Notes: generated by a model not told the origin, from the sequence alone. A stretch of 64,000 nucleotides of DNA from Tenacibaculum sp. MAR_2009_124 (GCF_900105455.1 NZ_FNSF01000001.1:439001-503000); one strand, 5' to 3'; numbered from the stretch's first letter, positions 36,851-46,304 are shown. Numbers and translations: made by a program.

Positions 36851-37031
36851 GTTTATTTTTCGTTTTAATTTTGAAGAAACCTAAATTCTCTTTTTTCAAA
36901 GAATTTGAAGTTGAATCCTCGTAATGAAAGTGTTATTATCTAGTTAATGATTTTGTTAAAATCAACGCTAACAAAGATACACTTTTAAACATATTTATTC
37001 CTATTTTTGAACCACCGAAATTGACACATTC

Positions 37032-37673
37032 GTGAGAGACACTACCAAACATCAAGGACTAAGAAATCAATTAGCGGCAACGCTAGAAGCAAAAGGGATA
37101 TTTGATACTAATGTATTGAATGCTGTTAAAAAAATTCCACGCCATTTATTTATAGATAGCAGTTTTGAAGAGCATGCTTATCAAGATAAGGCGTTTCCTA
37201 TTGCTGCAGATCAAACCATTTCTCATCCTTATACGGTGGCATTTCAATCGCAAGTGTTAGAAGTGCAGGAAGGTGATAAAGTTTTGGAGATAGGAACAGG
37301 ATCGGGCTATCAAACGGCCGTTTTGTTAGAATTAAAAGCAGAGGTATACTCTATAGAACGTCAGCATGAATTGTTTAAGAGGACATCTAATTTTTTGCCT
37401 AAGTTAGGATATAGACCTAAACGTTTTATTTTCGGAGATGGTTATAAAGGTTTACCAATGCAAGCACCTTTCGATAAAATTATAGTAACGGCTGGGGCTC
37501 CTTTTGTGCCTAAAGCTTTACTTGCTCAAATAAAGGTAGGAGGTAGGTTATTGATTCCAGTAGGTGATGGAGAGCAGGTAATGACTTTATTTATTAGAAA
37601 ATCGCCAAAAGAATTCGAAAAACATGAACTTGGAGATTTTCGATTTGTACCAATGCTAAAGGAGAGGAATTAG
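37032..37673 (+). CDS. pcm: Protein-L-isoaspartate O-methyltransferase
   Basis: Repairs isoaspartyl residues in damaged proteins with S-adenosylmethionine. 213 residues. Start is a GTG at 37032, the first start in the conserved frame; no better ATG is available. Seen: VKKIPRHLFIDSSFEEHAYQ, DKAFPIAADQTISHPYTVAF (the PCMT signature), and the SAM motif VLEIGTGSGYQTAVLLEL. C-terminal KIIVTAGAPFVPKALLAQIK and GGRLLIPVGD are standard. Divergent from the oxidoreductase gene. Confidence 0.95.
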   Translation: MRDTTKHQGLRNQLAATLEAKGIFDTNVLNAVKKIPRHLFIDSSFEEHAYQDKAFPIAADQTISHPYTVAFQSQVLEVQEGDKVLEIGTGSGYQTAVLLELKAEVYSIERQHELFKRTSNFLPKLGYRPKRFIFGDGYKGLPMQAPFDKIIVTAGAPFVPKALLAQIKVGGRLLIPVGDGEQVMTLFIRKSPKEFEKHELGDFRFVPMLKERN

Positions 37674-38193
37674 AATTCCATATACTACTTAAGTTTTATT
37701 TCTCCCATTTAAATAATTTGATTTCTTTTTAACACAATTCATTTACAAGCTAAATTTACTGGGATAAAACGCTCTTTTTTTCCTTTTTTATTTCTTTAAT
37801 TTTTTTAAGAATGTTTACAATTTGATACTTTGGATGCTTATACCAGTAATCTCAATAGGTAAAAGGTATCACATAATGCTAGTTCGTGAACTCATTTAAA
37901 CTTTTTCAGTTTAAGTGAAAATTAAAGATTATTAATTCTGTTTTTTCCTTTTTCTGATAAAAGAAGAACTTATGAGTTAGGGCAAATGTTTTTCAGTTAC
38001 TAATTTTTAAAACTACTTTCAGTTTTGAGAATTGAAGGAGTAAATAATTAACTTTATTCTTTAATCTACCGCTTTCAAGGGCGAATATTGAACTCTCGTG
38101 GTCTTTTTTATTATACAAGCTCAAAAAAACGGCAATTTTGATATAGAAATTCGCCTTTAAAAAGAAGCTAATATCGTATAAAAACTATAACTT
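37674..38193. other. 520-base gene-free spacer
   Basis: No open frame longer than about 20 codons with a credible start, no tRNA-like cloverleaf and no strong hairpin with a T-tract were found. The end of the spacer (38090-38190) probably holds the promoter of the next gene, but I cannot identify one with confidence. Confidence 0.5.
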
Positions 38194-39024
38194 ATGAAGA
38201 ATTTAATATCGATTATTACTCCAGTAATAGATCAAATGCAAGAGAGTCATTTAAAATCTCAGTTACTACGTTACTTTCCTTTACAGACTAATGAGTTTAC
38301 AACTATTGAAAATTCATTTAAAAGCTTAACTTCAAAAAAGCAATCTAAAGAAATCTTAAACTTATTTTTCAAGAGTTGGAGTCAAACTAATAACAGTGCT
38401 ATGACAGTGGCCGGTTTAAGTAATAGAATGACTATGTTAGTTCATAAAAATAAACCCGTTGTTAGTGAGCATGATTTGTTTAAAGCTGTAGCTAGTTTAA
38501 ATAGAATCGTAGATGAAGACCTTGCTGTTGTTGGTAGAGTTTTACATTCTGAATTGTTCTATACAATGGCTACAAATATAGCGGGCGATGATAGCTGGCT
38601 ATCAAAGCAATATTTAAGTAAAGAAGCAAAAGCATTTAAAGCTTGGAAAGATAAAAACTCATTAAGAGATAAGGATATTATGATTGGTTTGTTAACTACA
38701 CTTGTGCATGAAATTTATACACATGGTGAAGTGGAGTATATTATTCCGAAATTTAATACTTGGTTAGAAGCAGAAGGAACCTATACTGATGATGAAATTG
38801 CTACTTCACTAGCTTGGATTCAAGTACATTGTGGGGCTACGGAGAAAGATCATTTCTTCCATGCTGTAGATGCAGTGAATTCTTATGCAAAAGCTCAAAA
38901 TATAGATGTTACTACTTACAATATAGAAGAGATAATTACAACGTATTTACAATTGAAGTCTGAAGTGATGGGAGTTTTGGATATTCAAATAGCGAAAGCT
39001 GATGAGTTAGCTTTTCAAGCATAA
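38194..39024 (+). CDS. Helical His/Glu-rich protein, possible di-metal oxygenase-like
   Basis: 276 residues, soluble, almost all helical. Potential metal ligands cluster in three helices: H118-x-E120 (RVLHSELFY), H172/E173/H177/E179 (LVHEIYTHGEVEYI) and H212, E217, H220, H223 (VHCGATEKDHFFHAVDAV), the last containing an ExxH pattern. This is reminiscent of heme-oxygenase-like or ferritin-like di-iron proteins, but the exact spacing of known families does not fit cleanly. It stands 292 bases ahead of an ATP-grasp/glycosyltransferase/adenylation set on the same strand and may or may not belong to it. Confidence 0.55.
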   Translation: MKNLISIITPVIDQMQESHLKSQLLRYFPLQTNEFTTIENSFKSLTSKKQSKEILNLFFKSWSQTNNSAMTVAGLSNRMTMLVHKNKPVVSEHDLFKAVASLNRIVDEDLAVVGRVLHSELFYTMATNIAGDDSWLSKQYLSKEAKAFKAWKDKNSLRDKDIMIGLLTTLVHEIYTHGEVEYIIPKFNTWLEAEGTYTDDEIATSLAWIQVHCGATEKDHFFHAVDAVNSYAKAQNIDVTTYNIEEIITTYLQLKSEVMGVLDIQIAKADELAFQA

Positions 39025-39315
39025 TTTGACTTTTTAGGGTAACTGACATTTTTTTAGAAATTTGAAAACGGGTCAAAAATAATACTGATGAGTGTTGTTA
39101 TAAATTGACAACGAGAAATGAAGGAATCTCTCGGTTGAAAATTGAATTACTTAGCACTGTTACTTGAGAATGATAGTGTGTCATTTATAGTTACCGTAAT
39201 AAGGTTCGTATTTAGAGCTAAGCGCTTGTAATACATTAAGAACTCATTATTGCTATATAAAAATGGCTTGAACTGACATATAAAACACCTACCTAAAACA
39301 TTATTAATAATTTCA

Positions 39316-40584
39316 ATGGAAAGAATCAAAAATCAAACGAGCATTATAAAAAGTTATACTTTATCTAAGAACAGGATAGATTATGAGGATTTAATGCCGC
39401 AATTAGAGGGATACTTCGGAGAGGTTCCGCTCGGAGGGAAAGATACTTTTATAAATATACCTATGGTTGTTGCTCCTTTTCAAATCGAAAATCTTGATAG
39501 ATTAAGTCAGTTGTTAAATGAAGCTATTCAAAAAATAGTAAGTAACTATTTTAATGATGTCAGAATTCGGAATATTTACCAATTAGATAAAGGGCTAGAG
39601 AGTATTCTGAAGCAGGCTGAGTCGGTTCCTTACAAAGTAGGGATGTATCGTCCTGATTTCATTTTTGATAAGAATGGACAGCCAAAAATTTGCGAAATAG
39701 GATGTAGGTATCCTATTAATGGATGGATGCTTAGTTATTATACACGCTTAATTTTTGACAAACTTTCTACTGAAAACAATATGAAATGGATAGATGTATA
39801 TGAAAGTAATCAATTTTTAACAACGATATCAAAAGATTTCAATGTTAAAAAAACAGTGTATTATGTTCATGATTTGGAAGGAGGTACTGAGGCGTATCAG
39901 TTTTTTAATGAACTGGCTAATATAGGTTTTACAGTTAAAGATATTTCACCAAAAGAATTAACATTAAAGAATGGTAAACTTTCGGTAAATGATCAAATTG
40001 CTGACCAGTTCATTGTTGAAATGGATAGAGAAGAGCTCAAGCAAATTAACCCCAAAATTCGTCAAGCACTTATCGAGTCCGAAAAATGTTTGAATGATTT
40101 CAGAACACTAATTCTCGTTCATGATAAACGTGTATTATCGGTTTTGTTTGATGATGAGATAATGGGTGATTATTTAGAAACCGAAGATTATAATTTTTTA
40201 AAACGTTTTTTAATTCCATCGTACATTTTAGATTCAGAAGAAAAGAGAAATAAATTCATCCATTTAAATAAAAACTGTTTGCTTAAAAAGAATAGTGGAG
40301 GAAGAGGAATTGGTATTTACGTGAAAAATGAATGTTCCTCAGAAACTTGGGAGAAAGTAATTTTAAATCAATGGAAGGAATATATGCTTCAAGAATATGT
40401 TGATCAGAAAGTGTTTAATATAGAGCGTGAAGGAGAAACCAAAAATGTAAATATGGTAGGAATGCTTTTATGTTATGATAACAAATCTTACGGGCCTGGA
40501 ATTTTTAGAGCTTCCTCAAAAAGTATAATCAATGTTCATAGCGGAGGGTATATTTTACCAACAGTAATCTCGAAAGAATCATGA
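39316..40584 (+). CDS. ATP-grasp-fold protein (carboxylate-amine ligase-like)
   Basis: Probably forms an amide or ester by activating a carboxylate with ATP. 422 residues. Seen: an N-terminal region ending in MYRPDFIFDKNGQPKICEIG (residues about 113-132) followed by RYPINGWMLSYY, the substrate/ATP-site pattern of glutathionylspermidine-synthase-like and circularly permuted ATP-grasp enzymes; near the C-terminus LLKKNSGGRGIGIYVKNE and YMLQEYVDQKVF supply the ATP-binding loop and Glu. Overlaps the next glycosyltransferase gene by four bases (ATGA at 40581), so they are co-translated. Substrate unknown. Confidence 0.75.
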   Translation: MERIKNQTSIIKSYTLSKNRIDYEDLMPQLEGYFGEVPLGGKDTFINIPMVVAPFQIENLDRLSQLLNEAIQKIVSNYFNDVRIRNIYQLDKGLESILKQAESVPYKVGMYRPDFIFDKNGQPKICEIGCRYPINGWMLSYYTRLIFDKLSTENNMKWIDVYESNQFLTTISKDFNVKKTVYYVHDLEGGTEAYQFFNELANIGFTVKDISPKELTLKNGKLSVNDQIADQFIVEMDREELKQINPKIRQALIESEKCLNDFRTLILVHDKRVLSVLFDDEIMGDYLETEDYNFLKRFLIPSYILDSEEKRNKFIHLNKNCLLKKNSGGRGIGIYVKNECSSETWEKVILNQWKEYMLQEYVDQKVFNIEREGETKNVNMVGMLLCYDNKSYGPGIFRASSKSIINVHSGGYILPTVISKES

Positions 40585-41507
40585 ATATCTCGATAGTACT
40601 TCCTTTGTATAATAAAGCTCCGTTTGTTAAAGAAACATTACAGTCAGTCTTTGATCAAACTAAATTACCTTTTGAGCTTGTTATTGTTGATGATAAAAGT
40701 ACGGATGGAAGTTTGCAAATAGCAAGAGATTTTCTTTACAGTAATAATACATTCACAAGGAATGTAAGAGTTGAAATTGTTGAGTTAGAAGAAAATGGAG
40801 GTGTTAGTGTGGCTAGAAATGTTGGTTTTGAGAAAACTACAGGAGATACTGTTGTTTTTTTAGATGGAGATGATTTGTATGCTAATGACCTATTAGAAGT
40901 ATCAAATGACTTAATGATAAATTATAGTATGGACTTCTTGATCATAGGAATTCATTTATTTCCAAGTAATACTTTTCTACCAGATTTGGGAAAACTGAAT
41001 CAAAAGCTAATACCAATTTTTGATGATGTTTACAGAATTGAAGAACCTTTAAAAGCAGTGAGCTCCATGCATTTCTATATGGGGTTGGGAAGCAATGTAA
41101 TTGCGAAACGAAAATGGATGGAATCGATTCAGTTTTACGAAAAAAGGAATTTTTATGAGGGTATTGATTACTGGTATAAAGTATTAAAAAGGGTATTACG
41201 TAAAAGGGATAATAGCATTGGTCTTTTAATGGGAAATAGGATTAAAGTAAGGGAAGTAGCAGGAAGTGCTTCTCGTAAAAAATTCGGTGCTTGGTATGAA
41301 ATTGCCGAAGCGCCATTATTAAATTCTTGCAAAGGAAGTGAAAATAGATATGATAAATTGATGATGGGGGTAGTAGGAAAACGTTGGTTACGCTACAGTA
41401 TTAAAAACTTAAAAACGGTAAAACAGAAAATCATTTTCATTTATAAATACAAACACCTTTTCAAAAACCAGTTGTATTATTTTTTTCTCAGAACCATGAA
41501 CAGATAG
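40581..41507 (+). CDS. Family 2 glycosyltransferase
   Basis: Transfers a sugar from a nucleotide donor. 308 residues. GT-A fold marks: SIVLPLYNKAPFVKETLQSV at the start, LVIVDDKSTDGSLQIAR, the VSVARNVGFEKTTGDTVVFL segment and the DXD-like DGDDLYAND (about residues 95-103). A basic C-terminal region with KQKIIFIYKYKHLFKNQLYY may contact the membrane. Starts within the ATP-grasp stop codon and ends one base before the PaaK-like gene. Confidence 0.9.
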   Translation: MNISIVLPLYNKAPFVKETLQSVFDQTKLPFELVIVDDKSTDGSLQIARDFLYSNNTFTRNVRVEIVELEENGGVSVARNVGFEKTTGDTVVFLDGDDLYANDLLEVSNDLMINYSMDFLIIGIHLFPSNTFLPDLGKLNQKLIPIFDDVYRIEEPLKAVSSMHFYMGLGSNVIAKRKWMESIQFYEKRNFYEGIDYWYKVLKRVLRKRDNSIGLLMGNRIKVREVAGSASRKKFGAWYEIAEAPLLNSCKGSENRYDKLMMGVVGKRWLRYSIKNLKTVKQKIIFIYKYKHLFKNQLYYFFLRTMNR

Positions 41508-41508
41508 A

Positions 41509-42684
41509 ATGATAAATCAAAAATTACGCAATCATTTTTCAATAGTAAAAAAATCTTCACTTTTTAAGAGTTATTATGAAGGTGTTGATGCTGATACTAT
41601 TCCTGGTCCTATTGAAAAACACGTATTAAGAGATATTTTAGAAACTCGTTTTCAAATTGAAAACGAAAGGGAAGGGGTTTATTTAGTTCGTTCTGGAGGA
41701 TCAACTGATAAGCCTTTGATTTTTCCCGTTGATATTAAAGAAAACTTATATCAGCGTGAGTTACTAGCGAAGGAGCTCGTTGAATTTGGTGTGTTTTCAT
41801 CTAAAACCATTGCCTTAAATTTATTTAGCTATACAAGCATGTATAGATCAGCGGCTATTTTAGATGATATTTTAGAAAGATGCAATGCTACTACCATTGC
41901 GTGCGGTGCAAAAACACCTTTTGAATACATGTTTTCTTTGGCTTCAAAATTCAAAGCAAATATCGTTATAGGTACTCCGTCAGTATTAACGCTTTTTGCA
42001 CAATATGTTATAGATAATAAGCTAACGTTAAAGATTGATAACTTACTTTTTGCTGGAGAATATTTATTGAAATCTCAGGCTGAAATCATTAAAAAAGCTT
42101 TTAATACGATCCACATGTACTCCTTATATGGTTCCGCTGAAACAGGAATTTGGGGGTGGTCGTTATATTCTGAAAACTCAACTTCTTTTGAGGTGCTTGA
42201 TGATGTTATCATCGAAATTGAAAACCCTGACGAAGAAGGTAATGGAATGATTGTAGTTACAAATCTATTGCGTAAAAGATTCCCTGTTTTTAGATATTAT
42301 GTAGGTGATATTGGACATCTTGATTATAAGGATGGTAGACAAATTCTTACCTTAAAATCTAGAGAATCAAAATCTTTTTCTATTGAAGCAACTTCTTATT
42401 TCTTGGATGATTTTGATATGCTTTTAACAATTGTCGATAGATTTCAAATTCAACTTTCTTTGGATGTTAATTTAAAAACAGAATTAAAGTTTTTAATCAT
42501 CAAACCAACGCTTAATAAGCAAGAAAAAGAAGGAATAGCAAATAAAGTTGAGGAAAGACTTAAAGGGATTTTAGATATGAATCCTGATTATTTCACCTTG
42601 AAAATAAACTTGGTTTCTCAAACAGATTTATATAGCAAACCAACAACATCAAAAACACCAATAATTATTGATTTCAGAAACTAA
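41509..42684 (+). CDS. PaaK-like adenylate-forming enzyme
   Basis: 391 residues resembling phenylacetate-CoA ligase type AMP-binding enzymes. Seen: VRSGGSTDKPLIFPVD (the phosphate-binding loop), ACGAKTPFEYMFSLASKFKA, NIVIGTPSVLTLFAQYVIDN, MYSLYGSAETGIWGW (the A5-like YGSAE motif), FRYYVGDIGHLDY (A7/A8-type) and a C-terminal small domain. It activates a carboxylic acid as an acyl-adenylate; the acid is unknown. It is one base after a glycosyltransferase and is followed by another, so an acyl or aminoacyl group may be placed on a glycan or small molecule. Confidence 0.85.
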   Translation: MINQKLRNHFSIVKKSSLFKSYYEGVDADTIPGPIEKHVLRDILETRFQIENEREGVYLVRSGGSTDKPLIFPVDIKENLYQRELLAKELVEFGVFSSKTIALNLFSYTSMYRSAAILDDILERCNATTIACGAKTPFEYMFSLASKFKANIVIGTPSVLTLFAQYVIDNKLTLKIDNLLFAGEYLLKSQAEIIKKAFNTIHMYSLYGSAETGIWGWSLYSENSTSFEVLDDVIIEIENPDEEGNGMIVVTNLLRKRFPVFRYYVGDIGHLDYKDGRQILTLKSRESKSFSIEATSYFLDDFDMLLTIVDRFQIQLSLDVNLKTELKFLIIKPTLNKQEKEGIANKVEERLKGILDMNPDYFTLKINLVSQTDLYSKPTTSKTPIIIDFRN

Positions 42685-42688
42685 TACT

Positions 42689-43432
42689 ATGAAACATACT
42701 ATAAACATTGAATTGTATGTGCTTTGTTTTAACGAACAAAAAATGATTAGACATACTCTGAATTATTATTCGAAATTCTGTAGTAAAATTGTCATTATTG
42801 ATAATCAAAGCACTGATGATTCGATTGAATTAGCGAGTAAGTATGAGCATGTAGAATTTAGATACTTGGATTCGGATAATGAGTTTGTTGAAGATAAACT
42901 CAGAGAAACTCGAAATAATTGCTGGAAAGGGAGTGTTGCCGATTATGTGATAGTATGTGATATGGACGAGTTTTTGTATGATGAAAACTTAATGGAAAAA
43001 TTAACACTAGCCAAACAGAGAAATATTGTAATGCCAATGATTGTGGGGTATAATATGATCAATGATAATTTTCCTTTAGATTATGATTCGTTAATTACTA
43101 CTCAAATTAAGTTTGGTAAAAGGTCAAATTGGTTTGATAAGAATATCATTTTTGATCCTAAAAAAGTGAAGGAAATCAATTTTAGTCCAGGTTCGCATCA
43201 ATGCTACCCTGTTTTTTATGAAAACACTATAACTGATGAATTACTTGAGTTAAAATTGTTGCATTATAAATATTTAGGAAGAGAGTATCTTTATAAAAAA
43301 CACAAAGATTACGTAAACAGAATGAGCGCTATAAGTAAAGAAAAAAAACACGGCTATGAATATTTAGATGGAGAAAAACATATTGATAATGTATTCGATT
43401 CTTCAAACTATATCACTAAAATAATAAACTAA
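42689..43432 (+). CDS. Glycosyltransferase family 2-type protein
   Basis: About 247 residues from the ATG at 42689; an upstream in-frame TTG at 42668 lies inside the previous gene and is less likely. Seen: IELYVLCFNEQKMIRHTLNY, IVIIDNQSTDDSIELASKYE, and VIVCDMDEFLYDENLMEKL with the DMD metal site, typical of Glyco_tranf_2_4 proteins. The rest has RSNWFDKNIIF and GSHQCYPVF, common in enzymes of surface glycan synthesis. Five bases after the PaaK-like gene. Confidence 0.85.
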   Translation: MKHTINIELYVLCFNEQKMIRHTLNYYSKFCSKIVIIDNQSTDDSIELASKYEHVEFRYLDSDNEFVEDKLRETRNNCWKGSVADYVIVCDMDEFLYDENLMEKLTLAKQRNIVMPMIVGYNMINDNFPLDYDSLITTQIKFGKRSNWFDKNIIFDPKKVKEINFSPGSHQCYPVFYENTITDELLELKLLHYKYLGREYLYKKHKDYVNRMSAISKEKKHGYEYLDGEKHIDNVFDSSNYITKIIN

Positions 43433-43457
43433 AATTTCCGAACTCAATTATAAAACT

Positions 43458-44438
43458 ATGGATTTTACAATAGAATTTACCTCAGGAGGTAACCATGGGC
43501 ATCAATTAAAAGATGCTTTAGGTGGATTGACCATTGGTAAATTATTTAATTTAAATTATGTACATACACCTTATAGTTATCTAGATTACTTTGGTCTTGG
43601 ATACCAATGCATAGTAGTAACTAAAGAAGAACGTCTATTAAGGTATAATGCTATTATTCGAGTTGAAGGCCCGCTTTGGTGTGGAATTGATGAATATGAC
43701 GAATTGTTAGAGTATTTCGAAAAAGCACTACCTCCAAGAAATGAAAATACGTTGGTGGTTTTCGAAAACGCCTTGAGAATTCATCCTTTTCAAACGATTC
43801 CTTGGTTTTTAAATAATAATACTGAACGTAATATTTTTGCTGAAATTCAGAAAGAAACTTCACAAAAGTTTAATGATTTGCATGATTTGAAAATTTCCAA
43901 CCTTAAGTCTTCAGTTCAAGTTGTCATGCATATTAATAGGGGGAACGATTATGATAAAGAGAAATATCCAAGTCATTTTTCTACACCCTTTGCGGTTAGA
44001 TACATGTTTGATATGGATTATTATGAAAACACCTTAATTCATATTGAAAAAGCATATGGAATAGGGAATGTGAAGGTTGTAATTTATACAGAAGAAGCAA
44101 ACTCCGAGGCGATAGTAGAACGATTTTCTAAGAGGCCAAATACAGAGGTTAAAATAGGCTCCAACAGAGAAGAGAAAAACTACGATCAAATTCATGGAAT
44201 TTTTAGAGCTTTTGTAGAAGCAGATATTTTAGTGTGCTCTAATAGTAGCTTCTCCGTGATGTGTGCGTATTTCCGAAAGGGAAGAAAAACTATTTATCAT
44301 CCTCATTTACAATTGCGTTATTTACCTGAGCCCAACTATATAAAAACAGATGATGCTGGAGCTATTGATGTAGAAGTTTTAAAGCAAGAAATTACGAAGG
44401 ATATTTATAATTTATCAGCTTTTGAGGTTGCTGAATAG
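43458..44438 (+). CDS. Fucosyltransferase-like (GT11/NodZ-like) protein
   Basis: 326 residues. Signs of the GT-B fucosyltransferase type: GGNHGHQLKDALGGLTIGKL near the N-terminus (where GT11 proteins have a G-L-G-N-Q-L motif), VVMHINRGNDYDKEKYP (the H-x-R-x-G-D type donor site), NVKVVIYTEEANSEAI, and ADILVCSNSSFSVMCAYFRK (the S-N-S-S-F-S motif that binds GDP-fucose). Donor and acceptor are inferred only from family. Last gene of the plus-strand glycosyl/adenylation set. Confidence 0.75.
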   Translation: MDFTIEFTSGGNHGHQLKDALGGLTIGKLFNLNYVHTPYSYLDYFGLGYQCIVVTKEERLLRYNAIIRVEGPLWCGIDEYDELLEYFEKALPPRNENTLVVFENALRIHPFQTIPWFLNNNTERNIFAEIQKETSQKFNDLHDLKISNLKSSVQVVMHINRGNDYDKEKYPSHFSTPFAVRYMFDMDYYENTLIHIEKAYGIGNVKVVIYTEEANSEAIVERFSKRPNTEVKIGSNREEKNYDQIHGIFRAFVEADILVCSNSSFSVMCAYFRKGRKTIYHPHLQLRYLPEPNYIKTDDAGAIDVEVLKQEITKDIYNLSAFEVAE

Positions 44439-44462
44439 CTTTTTTAATTGGAGAAAGGATAA

Positions 44463-45194
44463 TTAAAATTCTCGAAAATCTTCATGTATTTTCTTCTCGT
44501 GTATTGTTAGGTTTTCAATTATGTCTAAATAAGAGATTCGTATCGAATTTGATTTTACATAAAAAAGTTCTTTGTGATCAAAACTGAATAAAGGGATATA
44601 TAGCGATACTTCTGTTGAATCAGTTGTGATTAAATCATTTCTTTTAAAATTTCTGAATTTTTGTTTCCTATCAATTAATAATAAAGGTTTATTATAAATT
44701 AGATCTTTGACAGTATCATAACTTGAATTATATTGATGAACATTACTCCAGTAAATTGAATTTACGAACTCTTTATATGATTTTCTTATTTGAAAGGATT
44801 CGAAAGGATTGATAGAAAATACTCCAGCTCCAGTTCCACAATCGAGACCATATTCATGTTTATTTTTATAATAGGGAAACGATACTTTATTTCTCAGATG
44901 TAAAAAGAATATAGAATCATTAACGGGAAATAATTTTTTATATCTATAAGTCCAAACTAAATAAGGTTTTAAACTTCTATTTTTAAAATTTATGAGAAAG
45001 GAGTTGTCTTGCTTTTCAATTGATAGAGAACAATTCTTGTTTTTAATTTCTTTTCCAGTTTCTATGTTTTTATCACTAAGTAAGTATAAGATATCCGGTG
45101 TAAAATAACCTCTGAATATATATAAATCAGTTAAATAAAAGGTTAAGACTACCAATAGACTTGTAATCACAATTTTTTTTAATGTCTTTTTCAT
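44463..45194 (-). CDS. Membrane-anchored protein of unknown function
   Basis: 243 residues with one N-terminal transmembrane helix (IVITSLLVVLTFYLTDLYIF) and a C-terminal extracytoplasmic part that is beta-rich: NCSLSIEKQDNSFLINFKNR, LKPYLVWTYRYKKLFPVND, GLDCGTGAGVFSINPFESFQ, TTDSTEVSLYIPLFSFDHKE. This looks like a small immunoglobulin-like domain. No family recognised. It is convergent with the fucosyltransferase-like gene, with no terminator seen between them. Confidence 0.6.
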   Translation of the reverse strand: MKKTLKKIVITSLLVVLTFYLTDLYIFRGYFTPDILYLLSDKNIETGKEIKNKNCSLSIEKQDNSFLINFKNRSLKPYLVWTYRYKKLFPVNDSIFFLHLRNKVSFPYYKNKHEYGLDCGTGAGVFSINPFESFQIRKSYKEFVNSIYWSNVHQYNSSYDTVKDLIYNKPLLLIDRKQKFRNFKRNDLITTDSTEVSLYIPLFSFDHKELFYVKSNSIRISYLDIIENLTIHEKKIHEDFREF

Positions 45195-45222
45195 AGCGTG
45201 AATATAGGACTAAAAGCAAAAA

Positions 45223-45245
45223 AAATCCGCCTTAAAAGCGGATTT
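45223..45245 (-). terminator. Terminator of the minus-strand lipoprotein gene
   Basis: AAATCCGC (45223-45230) pairs with GCGGATTT (45238-45245); on the minus strand the stem is followed by a run of T. It lies just downstream of the short lipoprotein gene. Confidence 0.85.
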
Positions 45246-45269
45246 ATTGAATTTGAATAAAGAAATCAA

Positions 45270-45425
45270 CTATTCGGCAGTTGCATCAGCAACTAACACT
45301 TCTTGTTGATGAGAGTTTTGTTTAGTTTGCTTAGTTTCAGCTAAACCACAAGGGCTTGTACTTCCGCAAGAAGAAAAACCTAATAAACTAACTATACAAA
45401 TTGCAATAAATACTACTTTTTTCAT
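45270..45425 (-). CDS. Small lipoprotein, 51 residues
   Basis: Short gene with a full lipoprotein signal: MKKVVFIAICIVSLLGFSSC, then GSTSPCGLAETKQTKQNSHQ and an acidic end. Lipobox GFSSC places the lipidated Cys at residue 20. It begins 18 bases after the stop of the substrate-binding-like gene on the same strand and ends at a clear terminator, so it is the last gene of that operon. The mature peptide is about 32 residues and has no recognisable fold; it may be an entericidin-like envelope peptide. Confidence 0.75.
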   Translation of the reverse strand: MKKVVFIAICIVSLLGFSSCGSTSPCGLAETKQTKQNSHQQEVLVADATAE

Positions 45426-45443
45426 TTTTAATATTTTAAGGAC

Positions 45444-46304
45444 TCAAATATACATATTTCTGATCAATTTACCAGAATCTTCCGACTTTTCAATAACGTT
45501 GAAAGATATCATTTTATTTTGTATCTCCGTAATTAATTCTTCAGAAATTGGTAAGCCATCGTTCCATTCAGTGATTGATAACCAGTTTCTTATGTCTTCT
45601 AATTGCTGCTCATACCTAATTGATAGTGTCTCATCGATTCTTTCTGTCTCTTTAAAGTCTTTGGTACAATCATTAATAATACCCAATACTTTTTTAACTT
45701 CATCGAAGTTATTTTCTAAAACTTCATCTCTTACGGCTACAACAAAACATGGCCAAGGAGTAGGACAGTCACCTAATCTTCGAAAAGTTCCATTATCAAC
45801 TAATGGTTTTGTGGTGAAATGCTCCCACATAAAGTAATCCGCATCACCATTAGTCAACGAATCTATACCTCCTTGAAGGTTTCCAACTACCTTAAATTTT
45901 AATTTTTTAATATCCCAGCCATTATTGTGGGCATTTACGATCGCCATTAAATGTGAACCAGAGCCATATCTGCTAATGGCCACGGTAGCATTTTCTAAAT
46001 CATTAATATCTTGGAAATTGGATTTTGCACCTACATGGATTCCCCAAATTAGTGGCGTTTTTACAAAAGTCTGAGTTATTTTCGAAGGATTCCCTTCAAT
46101 AATATCTTTAATAATTCCTTCAGTAAGAACAATGGCAATGTCAATTTCACCTGATCTTAAGGCTTTACACATGGCTCCAGTACCTCCAGGGAAATCTTGC
46201 CAGCGTAAATTAATATTGTTTTTTGTGTATTCTTTATTCTTTAAAGTGATGTACCAAGGATAATTAAAATGTTCTGGTACGCCACCAACTTTTAAGTTTA
46301 GCAT
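45444..46304 (-). CDS. Substrate-binding-like protein (PBP2, Ca3427-like), no signal peptide
   Basis: 286 residues with a periplasmic-binding-protein type II fold but no export signal, so probably cytoplasmic. Seen: GGVPEHFNYPWYITLKNKEY, FPGGTGAMCKALRSGEIDIA, IVLTEGIIKDIIEGNP, SRYGSGSHLMAIVNAHNNGW and DADYFMWEHFTTKPLVDNG. This matches the Ca3427-type subgroup found in fungi and Bacteroidota, whose ligand is unknown. It lies in the same minus-strand run as a nucleoside phosphorylase (adjacent with no gap) and a DUF1835 protein, hinting at a pyrimidine- or thiamine-like ligand; this is inference. Confidence 0.75.
   Translation of the reverse strand: MLNLKVGGVPEHFNYPWYITLKNKEYTKNNINLRWQDFPGGTGAMCKALRSGEIDIAIVLTEGIIKDIIEGNPSKITQTFVKTPLIWGIHVGAKSNFQDINDLENATVAISRYGSGSHLMAIVNAHNNGWDIKKLKFKVVGNLQGGIDSLTNGDADYFMWEHFTTKPLVDNGTFRRLGDCPTPWPCFVVAVRDEVLENNFDEVKKVLGIINDCTKDFKETERIDETLSIRYEQQLEDIRNWLSITEWNDGLPISEELITEIQNKMISFNVIEKSEDSGKLIRNMYI

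Noticed and set aside
39147-39329. Minus-strand 60-codon frame in the spacer before the ATP-grasp gene
   Set aside because: Overlaps the start of a firm gene and has no coding character; treated as chance.
42668-42688. TTG start 21 bases upstream for the second glycosyltransferase
   Set aside because: It lies within the previous gene; the ATG at 42689 gives the normal N-terminus of the family.
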